The notes beneath the pieces were generated by a model. The model had not been told where the DNA came from. It saw nothing but the letters and a program-made list of their open reading frames with translations, and made no database searches. Below, piece by piece: positions 18,295 through 26,616 of a stretch of DNA of 64,000 nt. Source of the DNA: Mangrovivirga cuniculi. GTDB lineage: Bacteria; Bacteroidota; Bacteroidia; Cytophagales; Cyclobacteriaceae. The DNA is taken from the NCBI RefSeq assembly GCF_005166025.1, contig NZ_CP028923.1, forward strand, positions 682,001 to 746,000, written 5' to 3'. Position 1 is the stretch's first letter, and every line of letters starts with the position of its first letter. Both the position numbers and the translations under genes were made by a program.

Positions 18295-20811
18295 ATGAAA
18301 CGGATAATTCTTATTGTCTGCTTTCTGCCAAATATTGTTTTTTGTCAGATAGTGGATGAATTTAACGCTATTAAATTTAATGAAGATCAACAATGGCATG
18401 GGGACACCAATTTTTTTAAAACAGAAGAAGGGCATCTGATTTCCAATTTTTCTACAGAAAAAAATTCCAGTTTTCTTTACCACAAATTGAATGATCTAAA
18501 AAACCCTTTATTGTACGATTTTCATTTGGAAATGGCCTTTTCGCCCTCTTCATCAAATGCATTGCAAATACTTTTAGCAGGTGAGCTTGAAAAGCAAAAT
18601 ATAATTAATGGAATAGCTCTTCAGATTGGAGAAACAGGTTCTAATGATGGATTGAATGTAATTAAGTATAAAGACGGTATAAAATCTAAAGTCACGACTT
18701 TCTCTGAAGGTCAATTTTCAAATTCACCTTCTAAAAGGCTTTTAATTACATACAATGGAGTTTCATCATGGCAGATAAAAGAAAAAACTGATCAGGGTGA
18801 AATCGTGATTGGAAGTTTTGATTATTTACCCGAATTCGTTTCAGGAATTTCAGGTTTGTTTTTCAATTATACTTCTACCCGAGTTGATAAATTTAGATTT
18901 GATTATTGGAGAGTCAAAAAGATTTCAGAAGAAGAAAGTGGCCCGGTAATGATCGATCATATTGCTACCAAAGATGGAATAACTTTATACTTTTCGAAAA
19001 AAATCAAATGCGATGATATCGAAACTGAACTTTTGATTAATGGAGTATCTGCAGAGAGTAATTATTCATGTAATGATAGTATTCTTGAAGTAACATCTTT
19101 GGCCTGGGAGCAGAAATTCAAGAATTATGAATTAAAAATTAGCAATATCTCTGATTTTAACGGAAATAGTACCGGGCTAATTAGAATTTCCGGTTCACAT
19201 GTAAGTGATAATCGTAATACTTTATTAATCACTGAGGTTTTACCGGACCCGGATAGAAATTCTAATTACACAGAAGAGTTTATTGAAATTTATAATTCAG
19301 GGGATCAGAATATTTCTCTTGGAGAGTTTTCGATATGTGATCTTTCTAAATGTATCAACTTGCCGGATATAGTAATAGGCACCAATGAGGTGATTGTTTT
19401 TACAGGTAAAGAAGGGGTGTATCCCGAATCTATAATTATTACCGGATTACCATCCTTAAACAACACTGGTGACCAGGTTTTTCTCAAGTATGGAGAAAAT
19501 ACTGTTGATTCATTTAGTTATTCGGATAATACTTTTCGTTCACTGGATTTAACTAGTTCCGGTACTTCACTTAAGAGAAGGTTTCAAAATTTCATATGTG
19601 ACGGCGATCTAAATATCTCCGGCGGAGATCCGGGTCCGGGAAATGTAAAACTTGAATCCGGACCCGAAAAATTAGCAGATCTAAAAATAACATTCTCCGA
19701 TTATAATAAAATACTCAAGGTAAAATCGGATGCATTAACTGATATTTCTAATCTCAAGATATCTATTGAAAACCAGAATACACAGTTCCAAATTACAGAT
19801 GAAATCAGACTGGGGAATTATAAAATAAATCATTTTAAGATAGAGGATCATTTAAATCATAATCAGCAATATAAAATTAAATTATCAGGTCAGAAAAACT
19901 GTATAACAGGTAAAATTGATTCTGTTTTATTTGAAAGTATTAACACCATGGATGATCCGGAAAAGGAATGCCTTAAAGTTTCCGAATTTATGTTTGATCC
20001 AGAAACCGGGAAAGGAGATTTCATCGAGATATATAATGAATGTGGAGGTATAATAGAAATCTCAAAGTATAAATTCATTTTCATGGACCACAATCAAATA
20101 GTCGATGATACTATCAATATTGAAGAAAAGTTTGATGAATATCATTTAGCAGGTAAAAGTGTTGGTTTGATTTATTCAGAGGATAGTGATTTTGAAGAAA
20201 ATTACTTTGTAGAAGGAAGTCCATTGTTAATAGAGCTCAAAAATTTTATTAATCTAAGAAATTCAGGAGGGTATTTTGAGATTTTCAGGGAAATACCTGG
20301 AGAAGAATTTAAAAAAGAAATTGAGCGATCGGGTTATTTTGAAGGTTGGCATTCATACTGGATGGATGATACTGAAGGAGTTTCTCTGGAACGATTCAAT
20401 TTTGAAGGAGATCCTGCATTTGAATCAGTATGGAAAAGTGCTTCAGAATTAAATAATTATTCGACTCCTGGCATTATATCAGGATCAGGTGAAATGGCGT
20501 ATAATGAAGAAATTAGCTTTCAACCGAAGGTAATAATTCCTGGCGACCCGTATTATGGTGAACAAATGATTCACCTTAAAACTGATAATTCGGGAAGGAT
20601 AGTAACTGTTGAATTATTTAGTTTATCAGGAAAGCTTATAAAGACCTTTTGCCTGGATTGCTATGTTTCTGATTCTCTCACGTTGAGGTGGGAAGGGATT
20701 CAAGATTCAGGGCAGGTTATTAAACCTGGGCATTATATTTTAAGAGTTACTTACATTGATAGCAATGGAAACGATGATTTGATTATTAGACCATTAGCTG
20801 TGGGCCTATAG
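18295..20811 (+). CDS. Secreted lamin-tail-domain protein
   Basis: An 838-residue exported protein with a signal peptide (MKRIILIVCFLPNIVFC). Residues 20-215 resemble a concanavalin-like sandwich. Two lamin-tail domains follow: LLITEVLPDPDRNSNYTEEFIEIYN (about 304 onward) and LKVSEFMFDPETGKGDFIEIYN (about 560 onward), each with the E-x-x-x-D-P and FIEIYN landmarks. The last 80 residues (VTVELFSLSGKLIKTF, PGHYILRVTY, RPLAVGL) look like a FlgD-type or T9SS-like beta domain. Lamin-tail proteins in Bacteroidota are usually extracellular; nuclease or adhesin partners are common but none is fused here. Confidence 0.75.
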   Translation: MKRIILIVCFLPNIVFCQIVDEFNAIKFNEDQQWHGDTNFFKTEEGHLISNFSTEKNSSFLYHKLNDLKNPLLYDFHLEMAFSPSSSNALQILLAGELEKQNIINGIALQIGETGSNDGLNVIKYKDGIKSKVTTFSEGQFSNSPSKRLLITYNGVSSWQIKEKTDQGEIVIGSFDYLPEFVSGISGLFFNYTSTRVDKFRFDYWRVKKISEEESGPVMIDHIATKDGITLYFSKKIKCDDIETELLINGVSAESNYSCNDSILEVTSLAWEQKFKNYELKISNISDFNGNSTGLIRISGSHVSDNRNTLLITEVLPDPDRNSNYTEEFIEIYNSGDQNISLGEFSICDLSKCINLPDIVIGTNEVIVFTGKEGVYPESIIITGLPSLNNTGDQVFLKYGENTVDSFSYSDNTFRSLDLTSSGTSLKRRFQNFICDGDLNISGGDPGPGNVKLESGPEKLADLKITFSDYNKILKVKSDALTDISNLKISIENQNTQFQITDEIRLGNYKINHFKIEDHLNHNQQYKIKLSGQKNCITGKIDSVLFESINTMDDPEKECLKVSEFMFDPETGKGDFIEIYNECGGIIEISKYKFIFMDHNQIVDDTINIEEKFDEYHLAGKSVGLIYSEDSDFEENYFVEGSPLLIELKNFINLRNSGGYFEIFREIPGEEFKKEIERSGYFEGWHSYWMDDTEGVSLERFNFEGDPAFESVWKSASELNNYSTPGIISGSGEMAYNEEISFQPKVIIPGDPYYGEQMIHLKTDNSGRIVTVELFSLSGKLIKTFCLDCYVSDSLTLRWEGIQDSGQVIKPGHYILRVTYIDSNGNDDLIIRPLAVGL

Positions 20812-20845
20812 CAACACTTTATGTTTAAACTTCGTTTAAATTAAT

Positions 20846-20851
20846 AGGAGG
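20846..20851 (+). promoter_or_regulatory. Strong Shine-Dalgarno sequence
   Basis: AGGAGG lies 9 bases before the ATG at 20861. Shine-Dalgarno sites are rare in this window, so it supports translation of the small ORF that follows and favours 20861 over the in-frame ATG at 20852. Confidence 0.6.
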
Positions 20852-20860
20852 ATGCTTGTA

Positions 20861-21016
20861 ATGGAAGATATTTTAACAAAGTCAATTGCACATCTGAGGC
20901 AAAAAGGCAAGCGTGTAGAAGAAATAAGAAAATATTTAAGAGAGCGATATAAAATTAACATCGATCTTGAGAGTATACGATTACGAATTAAACAATTGTC
21001 ACAGCTAAACGCATAA
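20861..21016 (+). CDS. Small helical protein, 51 aa
   Basis: An ORF of 51 codons with a strong ribosome-binding site and a perfect terminator right behind it. The product is mostly charged helices: MEDILTKSIAHLRQKG, then VEEIRKYLRERY and LESIRLRIKQLSQ. The shape resembles a short helix-turn-helix, so DNA binding is possible. It lies 45 bases behind the lamin-tail gene. I do not recognise a family. Confidence 0.6.
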   Translation: MEDILTKSIAHLRQKGKRVEEIRKYLRERYKINIDLESIRLRIKQLSQLNA

Positions 21017-21022
21017 TATACC

Positions 21023-21050
21023 AAAAAGGAGGGTTGCGACCCTCCTTTTT
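21023..21050. terminator. Bidirectional intrinsic terminator
   Basis: AAAAAGGAGGG at 21023-21033 pairs perfectly with CCCTCCTTTTT at 21040-21050 around a TTGCGA loop. It has A and T tracts on both sides and serves the small plus-strand gene and the convergent isoaspartyl peptidase gene. Confidence 0.9.
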
Positions 21051-21052
21051 AA

Positions 21053-22152
21053 TTACTCCGTTTCTTCATCTTCGTAGATATAAACGTGTGGTTCATCTTT
21101 TTTATTGATGTATCCTCTAAACATAGATTTAGAATTAAACGGCATAGCTATGTTTCCTTTTCGGTCAAGAGCAATTATCCCCCTGAACCATTCATCTCAA
21201 CAAGCTTTTCCATTATTACTTCATCAGCAGCATCAGCAAGAGGCTGGTCGAGATATTTCATTCTTACGGCAATATCATAGGCAACCACATTCCTGATGAA
21301 GTACTCTCCATGCCCTGTAGAACTAACACCACAGGTAGAATTATCGGCATATGTTCCTGCTCCGATGATGGGGCTATCGCCAATACGGCCATATTTTTTA
21401 TTGGTCATCCCTCCGGTTGATGTGCCTGCAGAAATATTTCCATATTTATCAAGGGCTACTGCACCAACTGTTCCAAATTTTCGATTTAAAAAATCAGAAT
21501 AGTTTATTGAAAGTTTGTCTTTCATGTTCCCCATTTCTTTTTTTCTGGCATTTTCCAGACTTTTCATTCTTCTTTCAGTGATGAAATATCCTGGATCGAC
21601 CATTTCAAGTCCCTGGTTGCGGATAAAATTTTCAGCACCTTCTCCAGCCATCATTACATGTTCGCTCATTTCCATTACTGCATAAGCAGCAGCTATAGGA
21701 GATTTAATTCTGGATACTCCAGCTACCGCTCCAGCGTTTAGATCTCTTCCTCTCATTATTGATGCATCAAGTTCAGGTTTCCCTTTTGCGTTTAACACAG
21801 CACCTATTCCTGCATTAAACAATGGAGATTGTTCCAAAATCTGAATTGCTGCTATTATTGCTTCTTCACTTGTACCGTCATTCATGAGAACAGAATATCC
21901 GGTATTAAGTGCTTCCCGGAGTTTTTTGTTGTAGTTTTTTCTTATGTCACCTTTCAGGTAATTCGGGTCTACAAAACCTGCTCCACCATGTATGATAATT
22001 GTAATAGGCCCAGGTAATGTATCCTTTTCAATCTCAATGGGTTGCATGGATGCAGAAGAAGTGTCAGAAGTCTCTTCCTGGTAGCTTTCAGTCTTGTTAT
22101 TGCAGGAAATAATAAAAAAGACTGATAATAGAAAAATAAAATATCGCTTCAT
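21053..22152 (-). CDS. Isoaspartyl peptidase / plant-type L-asparaginase lipoprotein (frameshifted)
   Basis: Ntn-hydrolase that is made as a precursor and cleaves itself before a threonine. The lipobox is FFIISC (Cys17). The alpha chain has IHGGAGF and NAGIGAVLNAKG; the nucleophile is the Thr in RKFGTVGAVALD, and STGGMTNKKYGRIGDSPIIGAG and STGHGEYFIR follow. The frame stops at 21175, but adding one base to the five-C run at 21179-21183 extends the beta chain through the family ending IIALDRKGNIAMPFNS to a stop at 21053, giving 366 residues. As a lipoprotein it would act in the periplasm or on the surface, degrading beta-aspartyl peptides or asparagine. Confidence 0.88.
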
Positions 22153-22274
22153 TATTAAAACTTTAGTTTTTTAATTAACGTTTTGAAGTGTAAAAGATAG
22201 TGAATTACTAAACAGGCAAAAAATATTGTTATTAATATTAAATAAATCAAATTTTTATTTTAGCAATTACTAAG

Positions 22275-22282
22275 TATTTTTG
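22275..22282 (+). promoter_or_regulatory. Candidate -7 box for the dksA-like gene
   Basis: TATTTTTG matches TAnnTTTG and lies 29 bases upstream of the ATG at 22312. No well-placed TTG at -33. Confidence 0.5.
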
Positions 22283-22311
22283 CCACTTTTAAAACCATAA
22301 CCGCCACGAAA

Positions 22312-22698
22312 ATGAGTACTGAAGAAAGAACGCGTTACTCAACGGAGGAATTAAATGAATTCGAAGAGTTGATCCAGGAGAAGCTGGACAAAGCAAAAAA
22401 AGAACTGGAAATGTTAAAGGGATCCTTGAGTAGAAAGGATGATCAGGGCACGGATAATACTTCCGGAAATGTAAAGGTTCTTGAAGATGGGGCTGATACA
22501 ATTGAAAAAGAACAGTTAAGTCAGCTGGCTGCAAGACAGCAAAAGTTCATCAACAACCTTGAAAATGCAATGATCAGGATTAAAAATGGTACCTATGGTA
22601 TTTGTTCCGTTACTGGTAAGCTTATCAGCAAGGACAGACTAAGAGCGGTTCCGCATACTACCCTTTCGATAGAAGCCAAATTGCAGCAAAACAAATAA
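22312..22698 (+). CDS. DksA/TraR-type protein with degenerate zinc finger
   Basis: A 128-residue protein with a long coiled coil (about 10-85) and a C-terminal zinc-finger-like segment GTYGICSVTGKLISKDRLRAVPHTTLSIEAK. DksA binds the RNA polymerase secondary channel and, with ppGpp, adjusts rRNA and other promoters. Here only one of the four zinc cysteines is present, in CSVTG; the partner positions are Gly, Val or His. Bacteroidota relatives commonly share this reduced finger, so it may fold without zinc. It is the first gene of a run with scpB and the pseudouridine synthase. Confidence 0.85.
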   Translation: MSTEERTRYSTEELNEFEELIQEKLDKAKKELEMLKGSLSRKDDQGTDNTSGNVKVLEDGADTIEKEQLSQLAARQQKFINNLENAMIRIKNGTYGICSVTGKLISKDRLRAVPHTTLSIEAKLQQNK

Positions 22699-22701
22699 GA
22701 T

Positions 22702-23340
22702 TTGGATGTTTTAGCGAAACATATTGAAGCATTAATATTTTGTTCTCCTCAGCCAATTAAGGTTGAGGAGATTTTAAAATGTCTTACAGAGATGTTTGAT
22801 GCTGATGTTCCTGAAGAACATATAACTGAAGCTATTGATAAGCTGAGTCAGAAATATCAGGATGATGAATATGCTTTCGAGATTATTAAATCTGGTGGAG
22901 GGTACCAGTTTTTAACCAAACCTGCTTACCAGGCAAGCATCGGAATTTTATTAAAACAAAAATCAAAAAGGCGACTTTCAACTTCTGCTTTGGAAACATT
23001 AAGTATAATAGCTTATAAACAACCAATTACTAAATCAGAAGTTGAACAAATAAGAGGTGTAAACTGTGATTATGCAGTTAATAAGCTTCTGGAAAAAGAA
23101 CTTGTTATTATAAAAGGTAAAGCTGATACAATAGGGAAACCACTGCTTTACGGCACTTCTGAAAATTTCATGGATTATTTTGGCATTAATAGTTTAAGTG
23201 AACTACCGACGCCAAAAGATTTTGCAGAGGAGGATAACACAATTGGTAAAGAAAATGATCCTGATTTTAACCCATCCGCATTAAAGGATCATTCCTCAGA
23301 AAATGACAACCCTGAGGAGGAAGATGATAAGAACGATTAG
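22702..23340 (+). CDS. scpB: Segregation and condensation protein B
   Basis: ScpB joins ScpA and SMC in the condensin complex. The 212-residue product has two winged-helix parts: HIEALIFCSPQPIKVEEI at the start, and LSTSALETLSIIAYKQPITKSEVEQIRGVNCDYAV, the ScpB hallmark, in the centre. The start is a TTG at 22702, three bases after the dksA-like stop; no closer ATG exists. The C-terminal 45 residues are acidic (EDNTIGKENDPD, EEEDDKND), an extension common in this phylum. Confidence 0.9.
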   Translation: MDVLAKHIEALIFCSPQPIKVEEILKCLTEMFDADVPEEHITEAIDKLSQKYQDDEYAFEIIKSGGGYQFLTKPAYQASIGILLKQKSKRRLSTSALETLSIIAYKQPITKSEVEQIRGVNCDYAVNKLLEKELVIIKGKADTIGKPLLYGTSENFMDYFGINSLSELPTPKDFAEEDNTIGKENDPDFNPSALKDHSSENDNPEEEDDKND

Positions 23341-23363
23341 TTCGAAATAAATAAATAACACTT

Positions 23364-24185
23364 ATGAAAGGCAAGAAACGAGGTTTCCGCGTGAATAAGC
23401 GCAAGCCGGAGGCGCCAAAATACGATTTTGACCATATAAAGAAGGTTGAAAAAGATAAAGGTAAGGCGCCCGGGCCAATGAGATTGAATAAATATCTGGC
23501 ACATGCCGGTATATGTTCAAGGCGTGAAGCTGATACTCTGATCGAACAGGGATTGGTAAAGGTAAATGGGAAAAAGCTCACCGAAATGGGCTATAAAGTT
23601 CAAATCGGTGATACGGTAGAATATAAAGGCAAAATAGTAAAGCCAGAAAAGCTGATCTATATACTTTTAAATAAACCAAAATCATTTATTACCACCACCA
23701 AAGATCCTGAAGACCGCAAAACTGTGATGGATCTCGTGTCTAATGCATGTGAAGAAAGGATTTTTCCAGTAGGGAGACTTGATAGAAATACTACCGGCCT
23801 TCTGCTTCTTACAAATGATGGTGACCTCGCTGATAAACTAATGCACCCATCTAATAACATTAAAAAAGTTTACCAGGTCACATTAGATAAGCCTATTTCA
23901 GAAGATGATTTTAATTCAATAAAATCTGGCGTAGAACTCGAGGATGGTTCAGCACATGTAGATGGTCTTTCTGTGTTAAGTCCGGATGCGATGACATTAG
24001 GCATTGAAATTCACATTGGCCGTAACAGAATTGTCAGAAGAATTTTTGAGCACCTGGGTTATGAAGTAGTGAAATTAGACAGGACTTTATATGCTGGATT
24101 AACTAAAAAAGATCTTCCACGAGGGAAGTGGAGGTTTTTAAATCAAAAAGAAGTTGCCAGATTAAAGATTATGAAACTTAAATAA
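23364..24185 (+). CDS. RluB/RsuA-type pseudouridine synthase
   Basis: A 273-residue rRNA modification enzyme. A basic N-terminal tail (MKGKKRGFRVNKRK) leads to an S4 RNA-binding domain (MRLNKYLAHAGICSRREADTL, about 38-95) and the catalytic domain with GRLDRNTTGLLLLTNDG, where the Asp is the nucleophile, and IEIHIGRNRIVRRIF. By similarity it modifies a helix of 23S rRNA, as RluB does; an RsuA-like 16S target cannot be excluded. It ends in TAATG overlapping the next start by one base. Confidence 0.9.
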   Translation: MKGKKRGFRVNKRKPEAPKYDFDHIKKVEKDKGKAPGPMRLNKYLAHAGICSRREADTLIEQGLVKVNGKKLTEMGYKVQIGDTVEYKGKIVKPEKLIYILLNKPKSFITTTKDPEDRKTVMDLVSNACEERIFPVGRLDRNTTGLLLLTNDGDLADKLMHPSNNIKKVYQVTLDKPISEDDFNSIKSGVELEDGSAHVDGLSVLSPDAMTLGIEIHIGRNRIVRRIFEHLGYEVVKLDRTLYAGLTKKDLPRGKWRFLNQKEVARLKIMKLK

Positions 24186-24784
24186 TGAGTGAAAGGAATA
24201 ATCTTTTTCCGGTTTTTTTAAAAGCAGAAGAGTTAAAAATTCTTCTTGTAGGGGGAGGGAATGTAGGACTCGAAAAGCTCGAAGCTATTCTTAAAAACTC
24301 ACCCAACGCAAAAATTAAAATTGTAGCAGAAGAATTCCGAAGAAAGGAGATTGGTGATTTGGCTCGGGACAATGGTAATCTTCAACTATATGAAAGAGCA
24401 TTTACAGAGGAGGATCTTGATAGTGTTGATTTGGTTATGTTAGCCACTGACAGTAGAGATCTTCATATTCAAATCAGGGCTTTAGCGAAAAAGCGTTCTT
24501 TGTTAGTTAATGTGGCAGACACTCCGGATCTGTGTGATTTTTATTTAGGTTCTACAGTTACCAAAGGCAGCCTTAAAATCGGTATATCTACGAATGGAAA
24601 ATCACCAACACTTAGTAAGAGGATGAGGCAGTATCTGGAAGAAACTATACCAGATGATATAGATAATTTGATTGTAAAGCTTGTTGAAATCAGAAAGCAA
24701 TTAAAAGGAGATTTTGACTTTAAAGTAAATCAATTGAATGAAATAACCGCTTCATGGTTAAAAAAGAATAAAGAGGATCAATAG
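24185..24784 (+). CDS. Precorrin-2 dehydrogenase / sirohydrochlorin ferrochelatase
   Basis: A 199-residue Met8p/CysG-N-like protein for siroheme synthesis. It has the NAD-binding motif LLVGGGNVGLEKLEAIL (20-36), the VMLATDSRDLHIQI segment, NVADTPDLCDFYLGSTVTKGSLKIGISTNGKSP, which carries the catalytic Asp, and the helical tail. It makes sirohydrochlorin and perhaps inserts iron, serving sulfite or nitrite reductase. It is coupled to the pseudouridine synthase by a one-base overlap. Its end overlaps the convergent kinase gene by 7 bases. Confidence 0.85.
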   Translation: MSERNNLFPVFLKAEELKILLVGGGNVGLEKLEAILKNSPNAKIKIVAEEFRRKEIGDLARDNGNLQLYERAFTEEDLDSVDLVMLATDSRDLHIQIRALAKKRSLLVNVADTPDLCDFYLGSTVTKGSLKIGISTNGKSPTLSKRMRQYLEETIPDDIDNLIVKLVEIRKQLKGDFDFKVNQLNEITASWLKKNKEDQ

Positions 24785-26159
24785 ACAGGGAATTTGGGGA
24801 TAAGGATTTTAAAAGTGCTACCATGTTTGGTTGTTGAATCCACTTTAACCTCGCCTCTTAATTTTTTAACAGCAACATTAACGATAAAAAGACCCAGACC
24901 GGTACCAGTTGATTCGTTAGTTCCTCTGAAGAACATATCAAAAATGTTATCTCTGATGGCCTTATCTATTCCTGTTCCATTATCTTCAATAGACAATATC
25001 CAATGGTATTTATTATCATCCAGCAAAATGTTAATATACATTTCTTCTCTGGAAGGTTTATGGTAGGTTATTGCATTTGAAAGCAGGTTTTTTAATATAA
25101 TTTTAAGGAATAAAGGATCTGTATTGATTTCCTGATTAGTCGTATTTGCTTTTATTCTTACCGTTATTTCACGGTCGTTCTTGCTGAATTCTAACTCATT
25201 AAGAATTCCTTCAGAAAGAAACTTTGGAAACTTGAAACGTTTAGGTACCGGTTTGTATTTCTTGATTTGGCTAAAGGCTGAAATATCATCAATTATGAAT
25301 TGTAATCTGTCAGCACTCAGATCAATCTTGTCAAAATATAACCTGACTTCATCAATATTTTTTTCTTGTTTAGCAAGGTAAATCAGACCTTTTAGGGTAG
25401 TAATTGGAGAACGAATATCATGAGAAGTACGATAAAGAAACTGATCGAGCTCTTGTCCGGTCTGCATGTATTTAACAGATTCCCTTTCCAGTAACCAAAG
25501 AAAAAACCCAGTTCCCATGAGAGAAATTGTAACGGAATCAAAATAACCATATGTTGAGTAAAAGATATCGTAGGTTTGATATCCTGAAAAGTCTAATAAA
25601 AGAAGAATGAAATAGAAAAATTGTAAAATCCCGTGTCCTCCCAACCCAAATACAATTATATATGAGCTTATTTTTTTATCTCTTTTTCTAACCGGCCTGA
25701 TGTATTGCGCATAATAAACGAAGATGATAGCTATCAGGATGGATTGGATCATGAAATGAAAGAAATATGAATGCTCAATATCATATTTAAATAGAAGAGT
25801 AAAATATATTACCGTCATTGAATACATTGCTCCGATTACTCCCCAAATGATCAGCTTTATGTTGCTGAGATTTTTTTGGTAAACAGGATATACATGCCTG
25901 CAGAGAAAAGGAAAATAAATGCAAATGTTGAGAACTGAAACAGGAATGTAAGGATATTAAAGCCAATTACTACCGTACCGGATTTTACCATTAAACTTAT
26001 TGCCAATCCAAAAACAATGTGGATAGCATAAATTAGCCAGGCCAAAGAATGATAAGTCAAAAATGTCCTGTTAAACCTCAAGCTAAATCCGATCATGACG
26101 AAAGGAAAGAGCAAGGAGAGAAATATTTGAGGTAAATGGGAAAAAAATGTGTCTATCAA
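24778..26159 (-). CDS. Membrane sensor histidine kinase (frameshifted)
   Basis: The open frame ending at 24778 and an upstream membrane frame (start ATG 26159) are joined by adding one T to the seven-T run at 25871-25877, which yields FTKKNLSNIKLIIWGVIG and a 460-residue protein. The N-terminal 210 residues hold about six membrane helices without a clear periplasmic domain. The kinase part is complete: H-box TSHDIRSPITTLKGL, N-box LKNLLSNAITYH, G1 IEDNGTGID, F-box IFDMFFRG and G2 GTGLGLFIV. No response regulator is adjacent. A 7-bp inverted repeat lies about 115 bases upstream. Confidence 0.85.
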
Positions 26160-26272
26160 AATCTGCTTTTTCTTTAATATAGAAATTAATTTTCTAATAG
26201 ATAAATGTCTTCAAGCAGAAATAGGAGATTATTGGGAAAAGTTATTTATACTGATTCCGAATTACTGAAATA

Positions 26273-26290
26273 TAGTATGCTTGCATACTA
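26273..26290. repeat. Palindrome, possible operator
   Basis: TAGTATG-CTTG-CATACTA is a perfect 7-bp inverted repeat with a 4-base spacer, within the 283-base gap between the histidine kinase gene and tRNA-Phe. It is not followed by a T tract on either strand and could be a dimeric repressor site for the kinase promoter. Nothing else is evident in this gap. Confidence 0.4.
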
Positions 26291-26400
26291 AATTCAATGA
26301 TTTTTTTTAATTTAGCTTACTAATAGAAAAAACAATTTGATTAGATTGAGTGATATTTATGAAGATGGTGGCTCAAATAACTGAAAATCACAACGTAAAC

Positions 26401-26433
26401 AAAAAAAGAAACCCCTCGCAAAGCGAGAGGTTT
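26401..26433 (-). terminator. Terminator of tRNA-Phe
   Basis: On the minus strand AAACCTCTCGC / GCGAGGGGTTT form a stem with one mismatch and a 3-base loop, followed by a T-rich tract (26401-26407). It lies directly behind the tRNA. Confidence 0.85.
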
Positions 26434-26441
26434 GTTAGACG

Positions 26442-26514
26442 TGGTGATGAGTGGGCTCGAACCACCGACTCACGGATTTTCAGTCCGATGCTCTACCAAC
26501 TGAGCTACATCACC
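26442..26514 (-). tRNA. tRNA-Phe (GAA)
   Basis: A 73-base cloverleaf: acceptor GGTGATG/CATCACC, D arm GCTC-AGTTGGTAGA-GC, anticodon loop CTGAAAA giving anticodon GAA, T loop TTCGAGC, discriminator A. CCA is not encoded. A perfect TTG-N19-TAnnTTTG promoter and a terminator flank it. Confidence 0.95.
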
Positions 26515-26529
26515 GTCTCAATTGTGGCA

Positions 26530-26559
26530 CAAAAGTATGCAAAATTGTTAACCTCGCAA
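26530..26559 (-). promoter_or_regulatory. Promoter of tRNA-Phe
   Basis: Minus-strand TTG (26557-26559), a 19-base spacer and TACTTTTG (26530-26537) match the Bacteroidota consensus exactly, 16 bases upstream of the tRNA 5' end. Confidence 0.85.
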
Positions 26560-26560
26560 A

Positions 26561-26568
26561 TAGTTTTG
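26561..26568 (+). promoter_or_regulatory. Candidate -7 box for the Fe-S oxidoreductase pair
   Basis: TAGTTTTG matches TAnnTTTG, 48 bases upstream of the ATG at 26617. No TTG at the right distance, so support is partial. It is back to back with the tRNA-Phe promoter. Confidence 0.4.
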
Positions 26569-26616
26569 AAGAAAAAAAACAACTTATTTTTAACCTTAAC
26601 TTAAAACACCCTGGAA

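Noticed and set aside
26350-26604. 84-aa plus-strand ORF
   Set aside because: It lies across the tRNA-Phe gene, its terminator and promoter on the opposite strand; its protein has no family features.
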